Below the pieces are notes generated by a model, which did no database searches, was not told the DNA's origin, and saw only the letters and a program-made list of their open reading frames with translations. A stretch of DNA of 64,000 nt, taken from Sphingobium sp. EP60837 (GTDB lineage: Bacteria > Pseudomonadota > Alphaproteobacteria > Sphingomonadales > Sphingomonadaceae). Location: contig NZ_CP015988.1 in assembly GCF_001658005.1 (NCBI RefSeq), positions 62,001 to 126,000 on the forward strand. The letters run 5' to 3'. Positions 26,486 to 40,966 of this stretch are shown in pieces (position 1 is the first letter of the stretch; each line of letters begins with the position of its first letter). The position numbers and the translations under genes are program-made.

Positions 26486-27655
26486 ATGACCGATGCATCC
26501 CCAACCAGTGCAAGGCCAAAGGCCATACCAGCGATCATGGGGGGCATTGCCAGTGCCCTCGCGCCCAACGTTATGCCGCTTCTTGTAGCGACCTTCTCGA
26601 ATTCATTTGCGCTCAGTCCTGCGGCCGCGGGTCGAGTGACGGCGATTGAAATGCTGGGTGTATGCACTGGGTCTCTCTTGATCGCGATCTTCCTATCGCG
26701 CGCCAGCGTCGCGCGGCTGATGTCGATTTCTCTGGGACTGATTATTGTCGGTAATCTGCTGACCATTGCCGTGGGGCCCCAAAGTCTGCCCCTGCTGAGG
26801 TTCATCGCGGGTCTCGGCGAGGGCGGCGGGACGGCCGCTATGGCTGCAGTCCTTGCAGGAACGGCAACTCCTGAGCGTTTTTTCGGTATCTTCATCATCG
26901 GCACCTACCTGCTGGGAACGCTATTGTTCCGCTTTAATCCGGTGATTACAGACGCTGGCGGTGTTTTAGCGATCTTCTGGATATTGACCGCACTGGCGGC
27001 GCTAGCCCTTCCCGTAGCCTTCCTGACACGCAAGGCGGAAAGTTCAACGGTCGACCAGTCCGGTGCGCCGCCGGCCCGTAGTCACATGATCTATGTTGTC
27101 ATCGCACTCGCCGCCATGATCCTCTATCTGACCGCGTGGACAAATACCTGGGCATATGCGGTCAATATTGCACAATGGGCAGGGATGGATCCGCAAAGCA
27201 CCAGTGAAGCGCTGGGCTATGCCGTCGTCGCTGGCGCGGCAGGGGCGATACTTGCGGTCATCATTGGACCTCGTCTGGGCGATTTCATTCCAATGCTCGG
27301 CGCAGGATCTCTGATGATATCGGCGGCGCTGCTGTTGATCGTGCAGCTCAGTTCGTCCACCTTTACATTTGCAGTCATGGCCTGGATCGCGGGAATGCAA
27401 TTCATCGGACCCTATTTTCTTGCGATCGTTTCCGCCGCGGACCGCGAAGGGCGTGCGGCTTCGCTCTCCATCGCAGCTCAGACCCTTGGGATCGCAATTG
27501 GGCCGGCGCTCGGGTCGCTCGTTGTGAGCCGGGGCGAGGTTTCGTTGCTAGTCGGCGTTTCGCTTGCCCTGTTGCTGCCCAGTCTCTTCGCTCTTCTAAT
27601 GGTGGAACGACTGCTCAGCAGGGGCGAGCGCCATGCCGTGCATTCGGTGGACTGA
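26486..27655 (+). CDS. MFS transporter
   Basis: A 389-residue inner-membrane major facilitator with about 12 hydrophobic segments, short loops and a short proline-containing N-terminus. It contains the motif-like GEGGGTAAMAAVLAG in helix 4-5. AAGGAGAGG lies upstream of the ATG. It stands alone between two long gene-poor spacers, divergent from the cupin/amidohydrolase pair, so transport of that pathway's substrate or product is possible. Family features fit a DHA1-type sugar or drug permease; nothing more precise can be said. Confidence 0.85.
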   Translation: MTDASPTSARPKAIPAIMGGIASALAPNVMPLLVATFSNSFALSPAAAGRVTAIEMLGVCTGSLLIAIFLSRASVARLMSISLGLIIVGNLLTIAVGPQSLPLLRFIAGLGEGGGTAAMAAVLAGTATPERFFGIFIIGTYLLGTLLFRFNPVITDAGGVLAIFWILTALAALALPVAFLTRKAESSTVDQSGAPPARSHMIYVVIALAAMILYLTAWTNTWAYAVNIAQWAGMDPQSTSEALGYAVVAGAAGAILAVIIGPRLGDFIPMLGAGSLMISAALLLIVQLSSSTFTFAVMAWIAGMQFIGPYFLAIVSAADREGRAASLSIAAQTLGIAIGPALGSLVVSRGEVSLLVGVSLALLLPSLFALLMVERLLSRGERHAVHSVD

Positions 27656-28418
27656 ACGTCTTTCTCGTTAACGTGCGTGGGAGCATGCATGGGCTGCATC
27701 GTTAAGCCACACGCCTTGCAGAGCCACATGGCCCACAGATATACACGCGCGGGATGTGCCTTGGTGAATGCGTCGTCAGATGTCAGGAGTGGGAAGTGAG
27801 CGATCGATGCATCATGGCAGCCCCCAAGGAGGGCGGCGGCCCCGTATGATCTTGCGGATTCGCCTATTACCACGCTGGATTCGGTGAGACTGCACGCTAT
27901 GCCGTGCGACTGGAGCCAGTCAAATCCACCTGCATGTTCGCGATCAGGACGAGCGGCACAGTGTGGACGGAGAGCCCATTACGCGGCGATAGCCGCCATT
28001 CTGCACGTCTATCCGGACATGACCATCCGGCCCCTCAACCGAAGTGACCGAATATTTTCCCTCAATCATCAGATCGCTTGGGTGGAGCAGCTGTTGCCCG
28101 CGTGTCTGTCATTTGCGATCAGCAATTCATGCGCGATGGCGAGGAACGGGAGCACGCTTCCTGGCGTGGGCCGATCCGACGATAGTGCCGCATTTTGTAT
28201 AGCCCAGCCGATATCGCACTATTCGCCAGGCTCTCCAGGGGGGGATTGCATCTGCGCATGCCTCCCCGGCTTCTGCTCCTGATGGGACACTATTCTGCCA
28301 CACTTAGTTGGACCCGCGGAATTCCAATTGCTACATGCATGCTTCATTCGGAAACTTCGACAAGAGGCGGGTGTGGACGTCGCTTGGCATGGTAGCGATG
28401 TGAATCACGACCGCTTAT
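27656..28418. other. Gene-poor spacer with possible alpha/beta-hydrolase trace
   Basis: No intact gene. On the minus strand, short coding-like stretches in changing frames occur between 28060 and 27690. One (PLVLIANMQVDLTG, about 27910-27950) resembles the first strand and oxyanion region of alpha/beta hydrolases, but stops surround it. It may be a strongly decayed gene. The thiSG transcript must end near 28400; no clear terminator is visible. Confidence 0.25.
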
Positions 28419-29405
28419 TCAGATCAACCCTGCAAGCGGGCTCGACGGATCGGCATAGAGGCGCTTGCCCATGCGCCCTGCACGATAGGCCATGCGGCCC
28501 GCTTCGACGCCCGCCTTCATTGCGGCGCCCATCAGCACCGGGTCCTTTGCCTCCGCGATCGCCGTGTTCATCAGCACGCCGGTGCAGCCCAGTTCCATCG
28601 CCTCGGCCGCTTCGGACGCGGTGCCCACGCCCGCGTCGACCAGCACCGGCAGCTTCGTGCCCTCGACGATCAGCCGGATGGTCACGCGATTCTGAATGCC
28701 CAGACCCGACCCGATCGGCGCGCCCAGCGGCATGATCGCCACCGCGCCCGCATCCTCCAGCCGTTTGGCCGCGATCGGATCATCGATGCAATAGACCATC
28801 GGCTTGAAGCCTTCCTTCGCTAGCACCTCGGTCGCGCGCAGCGTTTCGACCATGTCGGGATAGAGAGTCCGCGCCTCCCCCAGCACTTCCAGCTTCACCA
28901 GGTCCCAGCCGCCCGCCTCCCGAGCGAGGCGCAAGGTGCGGATCGCTTCCTCGCCCGTGTAGCAGCCCGCCGTATTGGGCAGGTAGGTGATTTTCTTGGG
29001 ATCAATATAGTCGGTCAGCATCGGCGCGGTCGGGTCCGAAACATTAACGCGCCGTATCGCCACCGTGACGATTTCAGCACCCGACGCAACTACCGCCGCC
29101 GCATTTTGCTCGAAATTCCTATATTTGCCCGTGCCCACGATCAACCGCGAGTGAAAGGTCTTGCCCGCGACCGTCCAGCTGTCTTCGTCGACCGCCGACA
29201 CATCGCCGCCGCCGACAAAATGGACGATCTCCAACTCGTCGTCGTCCTCGACCATAACCTGCGCCAAGATCGAGCGGGGCACCACCTTCAGATTGCGCTC
29301 CACCGCCACCTTTCCCGGCACGAAGCCCAGCTCGCTCGTCAGTTCCGCCAGCGTCAGCCCGGCGCGCACGCGGCGATGCTCGCCGTTCAAATGAACAGAA
29401 ATCAT
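28419..29405 (-). CDS. thiSG: ThiS-ThiG fusion (sulfur carrier plus thiazole synthase)
   Basis: A 328-residue fusion. Residues 1-68 form the ubiquitin-like sulfur carrier ThiS with its Gly-rich end (HFVGGG); the remainder is the ThiG TIM barrel that builds the thiamin thiazole phosphate from deoxyxylulose phosphate, dehydroglycine and ThiS thiocarboxylate. The ThiG Schiff-base Lys lies in DLVKLEVLG, and [18 protein letters not shown] is the phosphate-binding end. In a fusion, the ThiS C-terminus that normally ends free as GG is followed directly by ThiG. It starts 5 bases after the thiC stop and is the last gene of the riboswitch operon. Confidence 0.95.
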   Translation of the reverse strand: MISVHLNGEHRRVRAGLTLAELTSELGFVPGKVAVERNLKVVPRSILAQVMVEDDDELEIVHFVGGGDVSAVDEDSWTVAGKTFHSRLIVGTGKYRNFEQNAAAVVASGAEIVTVAIRRVNVSDPTAPMLTDYIDPKKITYLPNTAGCYTGEEAIRTLRLAREAGGWDLVKLEVLGEARTLYPDMVETLRATEVLAKEGFKPMVYCIDDPIAAKRLEDAGAVAIMPLGAPIGSGLGIQNRVTIRLIVEGTKLPVLVDAGVGTASEAAEAMELGCTGVLMNTAIAEAKDPVLMGAAMKAGVEAGRMAYRAGRMGKRLYADPSSPLAGLI

Positions 29406-29410
29406 TGCAT

Positions 29411-31850
<2,440 letters not shown>

Positions 31851-32156
31851 TATTAATCCGGCCTATGAAAGTCCTAACCGCACTTATTTGTGGGGGTGTT
31901 GAGCGGCCCTACAAGTCGACAATGTACACCGGGTGAGGTGAAATCGGCCCATATCAGCGTTGCGGAAACGGCAGTTGCGGCCCACTTGCCCGAACTCTTT
32001 TGCTGAATCCATCTTAACGGCTCTCATGAGGCGCCCGAGGAAATTTGGCGTTTGAAGGGCTTTTGGTTTTTCCGCAATGTGCTTGATGTCCTGAAAGGGC
32101 GCTGCTTTATCGACCGCATGAGGTGTGTCCCCGGTGATGGCGTAGCTCGACGGTTA

Positions 32157-32215
32157 GCGAAGCTGACCGGACGCGCGCTCATCGAATAAGCGCAGTAGCG
32201 GCCGGTCAGTTTCGC
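32157..32215. repeat. 14-bp inverted repeat upstream of the IS256 relic
   Basis: GCGAAGCTGACCGG (32157-32170) and CCGGTCAGTTTCGC (32202-32215) pair with one mismatch across 31 bases. It is 50 bases before the transposase start. It may be the mobile-element end structure or a remnant of an earlier insertion. The rest of 31851-32264 holds nothing I recognise. Confidence 0.45.
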
Positions 32216-32264
32216 GGGTGGCCATCGGAGATCTCGGATAGATTTGGGTTGCGACACTCAAGCT

Positions 32265-32625
32265 ATGGAGATCCCGATAACTAAGGAGATGATGTACGCT
32301 CAGGCGCTGCTGGGAAAGAGCGCCGACAGCGATTTTCTACGTGAGATGATCGGCTTTGCGGCGCAGCAGCTGATGGAACTTGAGGTCGGTGGGCTGACGG
32401 GTGCCGCTTACGGCGAGAAGAGCGCGGAGCGGCAGGCCCAGCGCAATGGCTACCGCGATCGGGATTGGGAGAGGCGCGCGGGCACGGTCGAGCTGCGCAT
32501 CCCCAAGCTGCGCACCGGCAGCTATTTTCCTGGCTTCCTGGAGCCCCGCCGGCTGGCCGAGAAGGCCCTGACGGAGGTCATCCAAGAGGCGTATATCCAG
32601 GGCATATCGACGCGCTCGGTCGATG
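32265..32625 (+). mobile_element. Truncated IS256-family (mutator) transposase
   Basis: The N-terminal about 120 residues of an IS256-family transposase are intact in sequence: [20 protein letters not shown], then [29 protein letters not shown] and the GISTRSVDD segment. Similarity stops abruptly there. The frame continues to 32876 with about 80 residues unrelated to transposases, so the catalytic DDE domain is gone. It lies directly before a CMD gene. It is non-functional. Confidence 0.88.
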
Positions 32626-32872
32626 ATCGAGCTACCAGCATTTTGAACCAGGATCGGTCAAATAGGGTTGGTTCACGTTCCGATTCTCGGATGATAACGC
32701 ACCGAATTGAACGTGCCGATTTCTGCCCAGGAACAGTTTCGTTGGAGGTAGATTTTAGAGCAATCGCAGCTTGTGTCGCTGGATCAATCCAGGGCGGCCG
32801 CTATGGTGAGGACATGGGCTGGAAAGCTGATCCGCTGTGTGGCAATCGCATAATATTTCAGGAGATGCCGTT

Positions 32873-33205
32873 ATGACGCAGCCGAAGAATCCACCCGCAA
32901 AGGACATAGTCCGTCGGATCGCACCGAAATTCGCCCAGTTGGGGAATGAAATATTATATGGTGACATCTGGGAGAGGCCGGAACTCTCGAAGCGTGATCG
33001 CAGCCTTATCACCTGCGCGGCGTTGGTCGCGCTGGGCAGGACTGAGCAGATGGCGACACATTTTCCCCTCGCGATCGAGAATGGCGTTTCGCAGGCTGAA
33101 ATTGTGGAGATGATCACGCATATGGCCTTCTACGCGGGATGGCCTGCCGCATCGTCCGCCGCGGTCCGCGCGAGCGAAATCTTCGGTGCCGAACTGGACG
33201 ACTAA
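32873..33205 (+). CDS. Carboxymuconolactone decarboxylase family protein
   Basis: A 110-residue single-unit CMD protein with [17 protein letters not shown], followed by [20 protein letters not shown] and the AFYAGWPAA segment. One Cys is present but no CxxC, so an AhpD-like peroxidase role is unlikely. This is the size and motif set of 4-carboxymuconolactone decarboxylase subunits, which act as oligomers in the protocatechuate route. The ATG at 32873 has CAGGAG upstream. It overlaps the end of the extended frame left by the truncated IS256 transposase, so its original promoter may be lost. Confidence 0.88.
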   Translation: MTQPKNPPAKDIVRRIAPKFAQLGNEILYGDIWERPELSKRDRSLITCAALVALGRTEQMATHFPLAIENGVSQAEIVEMITHMAFYAGWPAASSAAVRASEIFGAELDD

Positions 33206-33339
33206 TAGCAGTCGAGAATGGTCAGCCCATGGAAAATAAGCAGCTTGACGGGCGAGGAGATGGATCTGAAGGGACATCCGAAATGCCGGTCGGGGCCGTT
33301 CCTGCGCGGTCGACGACACCGTAAAGCCAAGATGCAAAG

Positions 33340-33770
33340 TGATAAGGCAGAATTTACAGCAGGCCTGGTTCCTTCGTTTGCTCGCCCTCGCATATGGCCT
33401 GATCTATATCGATCGGCAAAGGCTGAACCTCTTCGTCGATCCCGTGAAACGGTCGCTATCGCTGCATATTGCAGCGTGGGCCTCTTTACTTGGCAGGCTG
33501 GTCGACGAAGAGGGCCGGCGGACCGTGCTAATCCTGTGCGTTGCGACATGGAGCCTTTGCACCGCACTTTGCGATTTCGCCTTGATTACTCGGAATTCGC
33601 GTTGGCGCGCTTCGGCGTGCGAGCGGTGAAGCATGCCTGTCTTCAGTCACAAGGTCTCTCCTGCCGGAGCTGTTTTCCGCCGAATATTGCCAGCCGCACG
33701 ACACTGGCGGCTATGCGCATATCGTTGTGGTGTATGCCTTAAGCAGTGCGATCCCGATCATCCATCTCGA
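33340..33770 (+). pseudogene. Decayed MFS transporter gene
   Basis: The frame at 33353-33629 reads YIDRQRLNLFVDPVKRSL, then after a deletion GRLVDEEGRRTVLILCVATW. These are first-helix and loop features of the same MFS group as 17958-19349. A frameshift near 33600 continues as LARFGV in another frame, and similarity fades before 33770. About three quarters of the gene is missing. The bases 33206-33339 and 33771-33919 show no gene. Confidence 0.75.
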
Positions 33771-33892
33771 GACGCATTCGATCGCGTCCCGCATTCTCTG
33801 CCGCTCCGTCGCATATATGAGCCGCTCTAAGGGCCTTATCCCGCCTCGCTGCGCTAATCCTGTCGGATACAGCGCACACATATCACCGATAA

Positions 33893-34500
<608 letters not shown>

Positions 34501-34571
34501 TAGAAACGACCACCCTCACGAGGTCGACGTGGGATGCACCGACTATGCCGACCATAGGCTACGCGCCATGG

Positions 34572-35618
<1,047 letters not shown>

Positions 35619-35642
35619 TTACTCCAACGTCACGGCATTCAC

Positions 35643-36935
35643 TTATATGGCACTTTGATAGTCGGTTTCGGTGGAAGCAGAAGTTGAAGAGCTATGCGAC
35701 TTGTCGACTTTCGCGGTTTTCGACGGGCGAGGCACGAGCCAGGCCGCAATCAGACAGGCAACGGCGGTTGTCCCCAAGATCAGGCCCATGGATCGCGGCG
35801 TGCCATCCGCCAGCCATCCTACCGCCGCCGAGCCGAAGATGCCGCTGCCGAACTGGATCGACCCTACGAGTGCCGATGTCGCATCAGCACGTTTAGGCTG
35901 CGCCTCCATCGCGCCTGCGACCGCATTGGCGATGAACAGCCCATTGGCAGCCAGGAAAAGGAAGAGCGTGGCAACGAGCCCGGGCAGCCCGCCAAAACCC
36001 GTCCACGCCGCAACGCCCGCGGCAAGCCCGGAGATGGCAACGAGCAATGCGCCCCAGCGAAACATCCGGTCGCTGCCAACGCGCGTCACATAGCGACGAT
36101 TTACCAGATTCAGCCCCATCTGCCCGATGATGCCGGTTCCCATTAGCAGTCCGTAAAACTCCGTCGGCACCCGGTAGTAGCTGATATAGGCAAACGGCGT
36201 GCCAGCGAGATAGGCGTAAATACCCGCATAGTAGAAGCCGCTCGCCAGCGCATAGGCCATGATCGTCCGGTCCTTGACGAGTTTGGCGTAACTGGCGAAC
36301 TCGCCTCGCAGCGAAGCAGTCGAGCGACGGTGCGCCGGGAGGGATTCCGGCAGCCGCCCGACCGGGATGATCATGACGGCCCCGATGATGGCGAGGAGCC
36401 AGAACAGCGTTCGCCAGGTGCCGATATGCAGCAACTGACCACCGATGAGCGGCCCGAGCAATGGAGCGATACCCATCACCAGCATCAGGGTCGATAGCAG
36501 CTGCGCTGTACGATCGCGTCCATAGAGATCTCGCGCCATCGCACGCGCTAGCACCGGCCCGACGCACGCGCCGAGGGCCTGCAGCACACGCCATCCAATC
36601 AAATGCCAGAGTGACGTCGCCATCGCACAGCCGGACGATCCGATGATGAACAAGATCAGTCCGGCAGTAATCGGTAGCCGGCGTCCATAACGGTCGCTGA
36701 TCGGACCCCAAAGGAGTTGCCCGGCGCTGAAGCCGACAAGAAATCCAGAGAGCGTCAGTTCCACCCGGTCGGACCCACCGGCGAACGCATGCCTGAGGGC
36801 CGGCAAGGCAGGCAGGTAAATGTCGGTGGAGATCGAGGCGAACGCCATCAACCCGCTCAACACGGTCACCAGGCGAAACGAGGGCGTCTGATCGGTCGAA
36901 GTGGACGCGGCGGGGGCTGACGACTGGAACAACAT
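35643..36935 (-). CDS. Bcr/CflA-type MFS multidrug efflux transporter
   Basis: A 430-residue inner-membrane MFS protein of the DHA1 group. The first helix ends with STDIYLPALPAL, the Bcr/CflA hallmark, and loop 2-3 carries GPISDRYGRR, the canonical G-x-x-x-D-R-x-G-R-R motif; motif C-like GPLIGG follows in helix 5. It is upstream of the aldo/keto reductase on the same strand. Export of a toxic compound or pathway intermediate is the likely function. Confidence 0.92.
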   Translation of the reverse strand: MLFQSSAPAASTSTDQTPSFRLVTVLSGLMAFASISTDIYLPALPALRHAFAGGSDRVELTLSGFLVGFSAGQLLWGPISDRYGRRLPITAGLILFIIGSSGCAMATSLWHLIGWRVLQALGACVGPVLARAMARDLYGRDRTAQLLSTLMLVMGIAPLLGPLIGGQLLHIGTWRTLFWLLAIIGAVMIIPVGRLPESLPAHRRSTASLRGEFASYAKLVKDRTIMAYALASGFYYAGIYAYLAGTPFAYISYYRVPTEFYGLLMGTGIIGQMGLNLVNRRYVTRVGSDRMFRWGALLVAISGLAAGVAAWTGFGGLPGLVATLFLFLAANGLFIANAVAGAMEAQPKRADATSALVGSIQFGSGIFGSAAVGWLADGTPRSMGLILGTTAVACLIAAWLVPRPSKTAKVDKSHSSSTSASTETDYQSAI

Positions 36936-37036
36936 CGAAGCTTTCGAAGACAGGAGATTAGCTGAGAAGACAGCCGCTTTATGATGAGGGCACCGCCTTC
37001 TACGCAGGCAGGTCTCTCATCCGTGTGGCGAGGCGA

Positions 37037-37917
37037 TCAGTAGCGCTCGCCCACCATTTCCTCCGCTTTGGACCAAAGCGCCGAGGCGCGATCGGGGTCG
37101 ATCGCATCGGGCCGGACTCCGCCTCTCAGGCCTTCTCCGTCCGCGACCTGCGCCACATGGCAATCCTCGCAGTAGCGCCCGCCAACCGCATCGGCGTCTG
37201 CAACAAGCGCTGCCCACACCGAAGTGGCTGCGCCCTGTTCGACAGTCTTGTACTGGAACGGCGGGAGACCGGCTTGGACATTGGCTTTGTTGATCGAGTC
37301 CACCAGCGCCTGCTCCTCCTCGGCGGGATAGTGGCGTTGCAGCTCGGTCTTGATACCCCCGGGATGAACCGCGACGGCCCTAATCCCACGCTCGCGGTGA
37401 CGCTTGTCGAACTCGACCACGAGCAACGCATCCGCCGTCTTGGAACGGCCATAGGCGCTCCATTTCTCGTAGGATTGTTCTCGAAATTGGGATCGTCGAG
37501 GTCGACGTCAGCTATACCATTCGCCGCCGACGACAGGACTACGACCCGTCCGCCGCTCCGGAGAAGGGGCGCAATCCGGTTGATGAGCACGAAATGGCCG
37601 ATGAAGTTGGTGCCGAACTGCGTCTCAAAGCCGTCCTTCGTGTGGCCGAAAGGCGTCGCCATCACGCCCGCGTTGGCGATGACCACGTCAAATGGGCGGC
37701 GGTCGGCCAATAGGCCCTCCGCGCAGGCGTTGACGCTGGCGAGATCTGCGAGATCGAGCGTGACAAGCTCCAGCCTGCCAGCGCGGTCGTTGGTGCCGGT
37801 ATAGATGGAAGCCGTCGCTGACTCAGCCTTCGCCAGGTCGCGGGCGGCCCCGACGACCTCGGCGCCATGCATGAGGAGCGTGCGCGCGGTCTCGCGCCCG
37901 AGGCCATCCTGAGCCAA
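37037..37917 (-). pseudogene. SDR pseudogene (N-truncated, single-base frameshift)
   Basis: The minus-strand frame from 37917 starts inside an SDR (DGLGRETARTL); the TGxxxG start of the cofactor loop is missing. It reads NAGVMATP and VVVLSSAA normally, then a one-base deletion near 37478-37484 throws it out of frame. In the next frame it continues with YEKWSAYGRSKTADALLVVE, including the catalytic YGRSK, and runs to the natural stop at 37037. The missing N-terminus faces the IS110 relic, suggesting insertion-linked loss. The frameshift could also be a sequencing error, but the truncation could not. Confidence 0.85.
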
Positions 37918-38233
37918 ACTATGAAGAGTTGCTGGACGGCGTCGATCCGGCAGAATGAAAGGGCGTTCGGGGATCGCTCGGAAATTCAGAGCCGATTTCT
38001 GCGGGGTGAGGAGGCGATGCGGCCGTCCCCTTGATCAGAATTGGCCGGGTTCTCAATGGCGATCGGATCGTGAGCAGTCGCACCCCTAGAGCTTCTTCCA
38101 ACGTCTTCTTACCTCGCATTTCCGGGCTGTGGTGCATGTTATCGAAGAGATGATGCGGTTGGGGGCCGTGCTATGGATCCAGAAGAACATTGCAGATCTG
38201 CTGGATCGTGTGTGGTTCACTGCCTGGGGCGCT

Positions 38234-38879
38234 GGACGTGAGCCGCCGCGCCGCCTCATCATTGCGAGCCAGTTCGATGAATTCACCGTTCAGAGCCTCG
38301 ATCCTGGCATCAAGTTCGCGCCATTCGGCACGCAGTTCGCCTACCAGTTAAAGCAGACGCGGTGACAAGGTCGTATCCTTACCGGCCAGCATGGCATCGA
38401 TGCCGAGTTCCAGCTTACGCCGACCAACGGGGAAAATGGTCCCCCGTTCAAGCAGGATCGCCCGCAGCTGGTTGATCAGGTTCCTGCGCTCGGCGACTAG
38501 GCGGGAGCGGACGCGGTGGAGGGTCTGGATATCCAACTGTCCCTGGGTCTTGAGTTCGACGAAGGGCATCGTCGGGCGCGAGGCTGCCTCGGCGATCCCC
38601 TCGGCATCACGATCATTGTTCTTCTGCTTTGACATACGGGCGCACGTACTCCGGCGACATCAGTCTGATCTCGTGTCCGTGCGCGGCGAAAAGGCGCCCA
38701 AGATTATAGGCGCCACAGCATGCTTCCAACGCGACTACGCACGCAGGAAGCTTGGCCACGTAGTCGATCAGCGTTTGCCGGCGCATGGACCTGCGCACGA
38801 TGACCGCTCCTGCCGCATCCACGCCCACCACACTGCAGGCATTCTTGCCCAAATCAACGCCAAGGATCACAATAGACAT
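38234..38879 (-). mobile_element. Decayed IS110-family transposase
   Basis: Minus strand from ATG 38879: ILGVDLGKNACSVVGVDAAG carries the first Asp of the DEDD site, and ALEACCGAYNLGR the Glu. Near 38635 a one-base loss ends the frame (KAEEQ stop). The next frame continues with KQKNNDRDAEGIAEAA, the Asp-x-x-Asp-Ala segment, to 38348, and a third frame holds LDARIEALNGEFIELARND down to about 38234. The C-terminal transposase_20 domain is missing. Between 37918 and 38233 no gene is visible. Confidence 0.88.
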
Positions 38880-39083
38880 CGGTCCGCTCCTTTCCTTCTC
38901 AAGCGCCGGCATCATATCCGATGCCGGGGAAAAGGGGCGGGCCATCCCATAAAGATGGTCTGCATCCGCCATTGTGGCAGATGGAGGAGTTCGTCATGCG
39001 TCTGCGGCCGTTGCCGCGTGCGCCGTGCAGGCCGGGCGCCGATGCCGGCTCGCCTTCCAGCTTGCATCCTCGCTCGGGATGGT

Positions 39084-40367
39084 TCAACTCGCAGGAGCGA
39101 ATATTCCTGATCGGCGGAGGGTGATCCAAAGACTGACTAGCGCCAGCGCCGCGACGACCAGCGGCAGGCTCGCGGCGAGCAAGGGACTTGTGCCCTGCCA
39201 GCCCCTGTCGATCAGGGCTGACCCGGCGAGCGGCCCGGCGATCGACCCGATACGGCCGAAGCCGAGCGCCCATCCCACGCCCGTTGATCGGATACCATCC
39301 GGGTACAAGGATGCCGCCAGAGCGTTCATCGCCATTTGTCCACCGATCACGACCCCGCCGGCAAACGCAGCGCTTACCATAAGCAGGCCAGTCTCCTCCG
39401 CGCGGTAAACAATTACGAGAATGCACAAGATGCAGCCGATATAGGCTGTCGCCAGATAGAGGCTGAAGCGTGGCCGGTTGATGAATTGGGCAAAGCTCAA
39501 TGCGCCGGCGACGCCGCCCAGGTTGAGTAGAGCCGTACAAAGCGTGGCGACCGACAACGACGAGCCGCCGAGGCTAAGCAGGGCGGGCAGCCAGTTCATC
39601 AGGCAATAAAGAACCAGGAGGTTTGAGAAGAAGGCGGTCCATATAAGGATCGTCGGTATGGCCAGGCCGTCGGTAAACAATGCTGTAACGCCGAATGCTT
39701 CTGTGGAGAGGGCTGCGATCCGGCTTTCGTCCGCGGCCTGGTTTTCCGGTAAGGACGGGCGGGTCTTCGGCGGCAGGACAAGATGGAGGGCGGGAAGCAG
39801 GGCTAGGGGGATGATTCCACCGAGGATCAGAATGGTCTTCCACCCCCCCCATTCGATCAGCGGCGCGCCGACAAAACCGGCGAAGGTCGCACCGAGCGGA
39901 AACCCGCATATCATGAGCATCACGGCAACCTTCTTGAACCGTGCGGAGGCTGCTTCATTGGTAGCGGTGATGAGGTTCGGTAGGACTCCGCCCAGGCCAA
40001 TGCCCGTCACGGCGCGCCAAGCGGCAAGTTCGAAAATTGTCGTTGACCAGGTGGTAGCGATGGATGCCACCCCGAAGGTCGCGATACATAGCATAATGAC
40101 GATCTTGCGGCCCCAGCGATCGGCGATGGGGCCGCAAGCAAAGGCTCCGATAGCGAGGCCCGCCAGTCCACTGGAGAATACCGGGCCAAAGGCGGAGGAA
40201 GCGATGTCCCACTGCGATATAATGGCGGGCGCGATGAATGCGACCGCCTGGGTGTCATAGCCGTCGCACAGTGCGACGAGAGCACACACGATCAATATGC
40301 GGATCTGCCCGCGTTCCGACAGCGTGCCGGGTGAGCTCGGCGTTATGGACATTCCCATGAATTTCAT
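39084..40367 (-). CDS. MFS transporter, aromatic acid:H+ symporter-like
   Basis: A 427-residue inner-membrane permease. DGYDTQAVAFIAPAI in helix 1 and GPIADRWGRK in loop 2-3 fit the AAHS group (PcaK/BenK-like), whose helix-1 Asp couples protons. The chosen start is ATG 40367 (MKFMGMS); ATG 40349 is also possible. The frame extends upstream to ATG 40418, but those residues resemble an amidohydrolase N-terminus, not an MFS protein, and appear to be a relic. Uptake of an aromatic carboxylate is the family expectation. Confidence 0.88.
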   Translation of the reverse strand: MKFMGMSITPSSPGTLSERGQIRILIVCALVALCDGYDTQAVAFIAPAIISQWDIASSAFGPVFSSGLAGLAIGAFACGPIADRWGRKIVIMLCIATFGVASIATTWSTTIFELAAWRAVTGIGLGGVLPNLITATNEAASARFKKVAVMLMICGFPLGATFAGFVGAPLIEWGGWKTILILGGIIPLALLPALHLVLPPKTRPSLPENQAADESRIAALSTEAFGVTALFTDGLAIPTILIWTAFFSNLLVLYCLMNWLPALLSLGGSSLSVATLCTALLNLGGVAGALSFAQFINRPRFSLYLATAYIGCILCILVIVYRAEETGLLMVSAAFAGGVVIGGQMAMNALAASLYPDGIRSTGVGWALGFGRIGSIAGPLAGSALIDRGWQGTSPLLAASLPLVVAALALVSLWITLRRSGIFAPAS

Positions 40368-40394
40368 CCCCAACCTAAATTTCGCCGGGCTGGC

Positions 40395-40475
40395 CGAATA
40401 GAGAAAATGCGAATCCATGATGGGCAGATCGGGTTCGAGGATCGGCTGGTGACCGCCCGCCAGGCGATGAGTCTT
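40395..40475 (-). pseudogene. Amidohydrolase_2 N-terminal relic joined to the MFS frame
   Basis: Minus-strand residues HQPILEPDLPIMDSHF align with the N-terminus of the 24110-25117 amidohydrolase (DEPILEPELAIIDSHF), stopping right at the HxH motif. The next residues (LYSASPAK) diverge and run into the MFS gene. It marks deletion of a third amidohydrolase gene whose 5' end became fused in frame to the transporter's leader. The remainder of 40476-40966 shows no gene. Confidence 0.7.
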
Positions 40476-40966
40476 TTATGGGCTGACGCCCTTGTCAATA
40501 CAAAGTCGCCGGATTGACGACCCGAGCGCAATGGAGGGCCTCGACGGCGCGCTCGATATGATTCGGTCGTGGCGGCGGCGAGGTGGAAAATTGCTTATGC
40601 TCCGTTGAAAACGAACGCGGTAGTCGCGGCCGCCGTTGGGATATTAACGAAACGTCAGCGCGCTGATCAAACATTTGCAATCTGAATCAAAATCCCGCCA
40701 TTTGCAACAATGTTCACGCTGAATACAATTATGTTTCAACGTGAAGTTTCGACTGCCCCCGCCATGGCTTGGAAGGGCGAGAACTACCCATCCCCTCACC
40801 AGGAGGTCATAGGCGTGGCGCAGCCAGGCACAGCACCTGTCTCTGAAGAAATCCTGCTTTGTAGGATTATATTGACTTCTGTCTCATCTAAGACGAAACG
40901 GGGCACCGACGCAAATGACTCGCCGCAGGGCGTCTGGCAAGCCATCAAGACAAGCTGGAGGGCATG

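Noticed and set aside
27884..28282. Open frame of 132 codons in the spacer before thiSG
   Set aside because: No ribosome site, unusual composition, no family; the other strand shows better but broken coding traces.
32157..32215. tRNA-like or attachment-site structure
   Set aside because: No cloverleaf or CCA-type end; only a simple inverted repeat is present.
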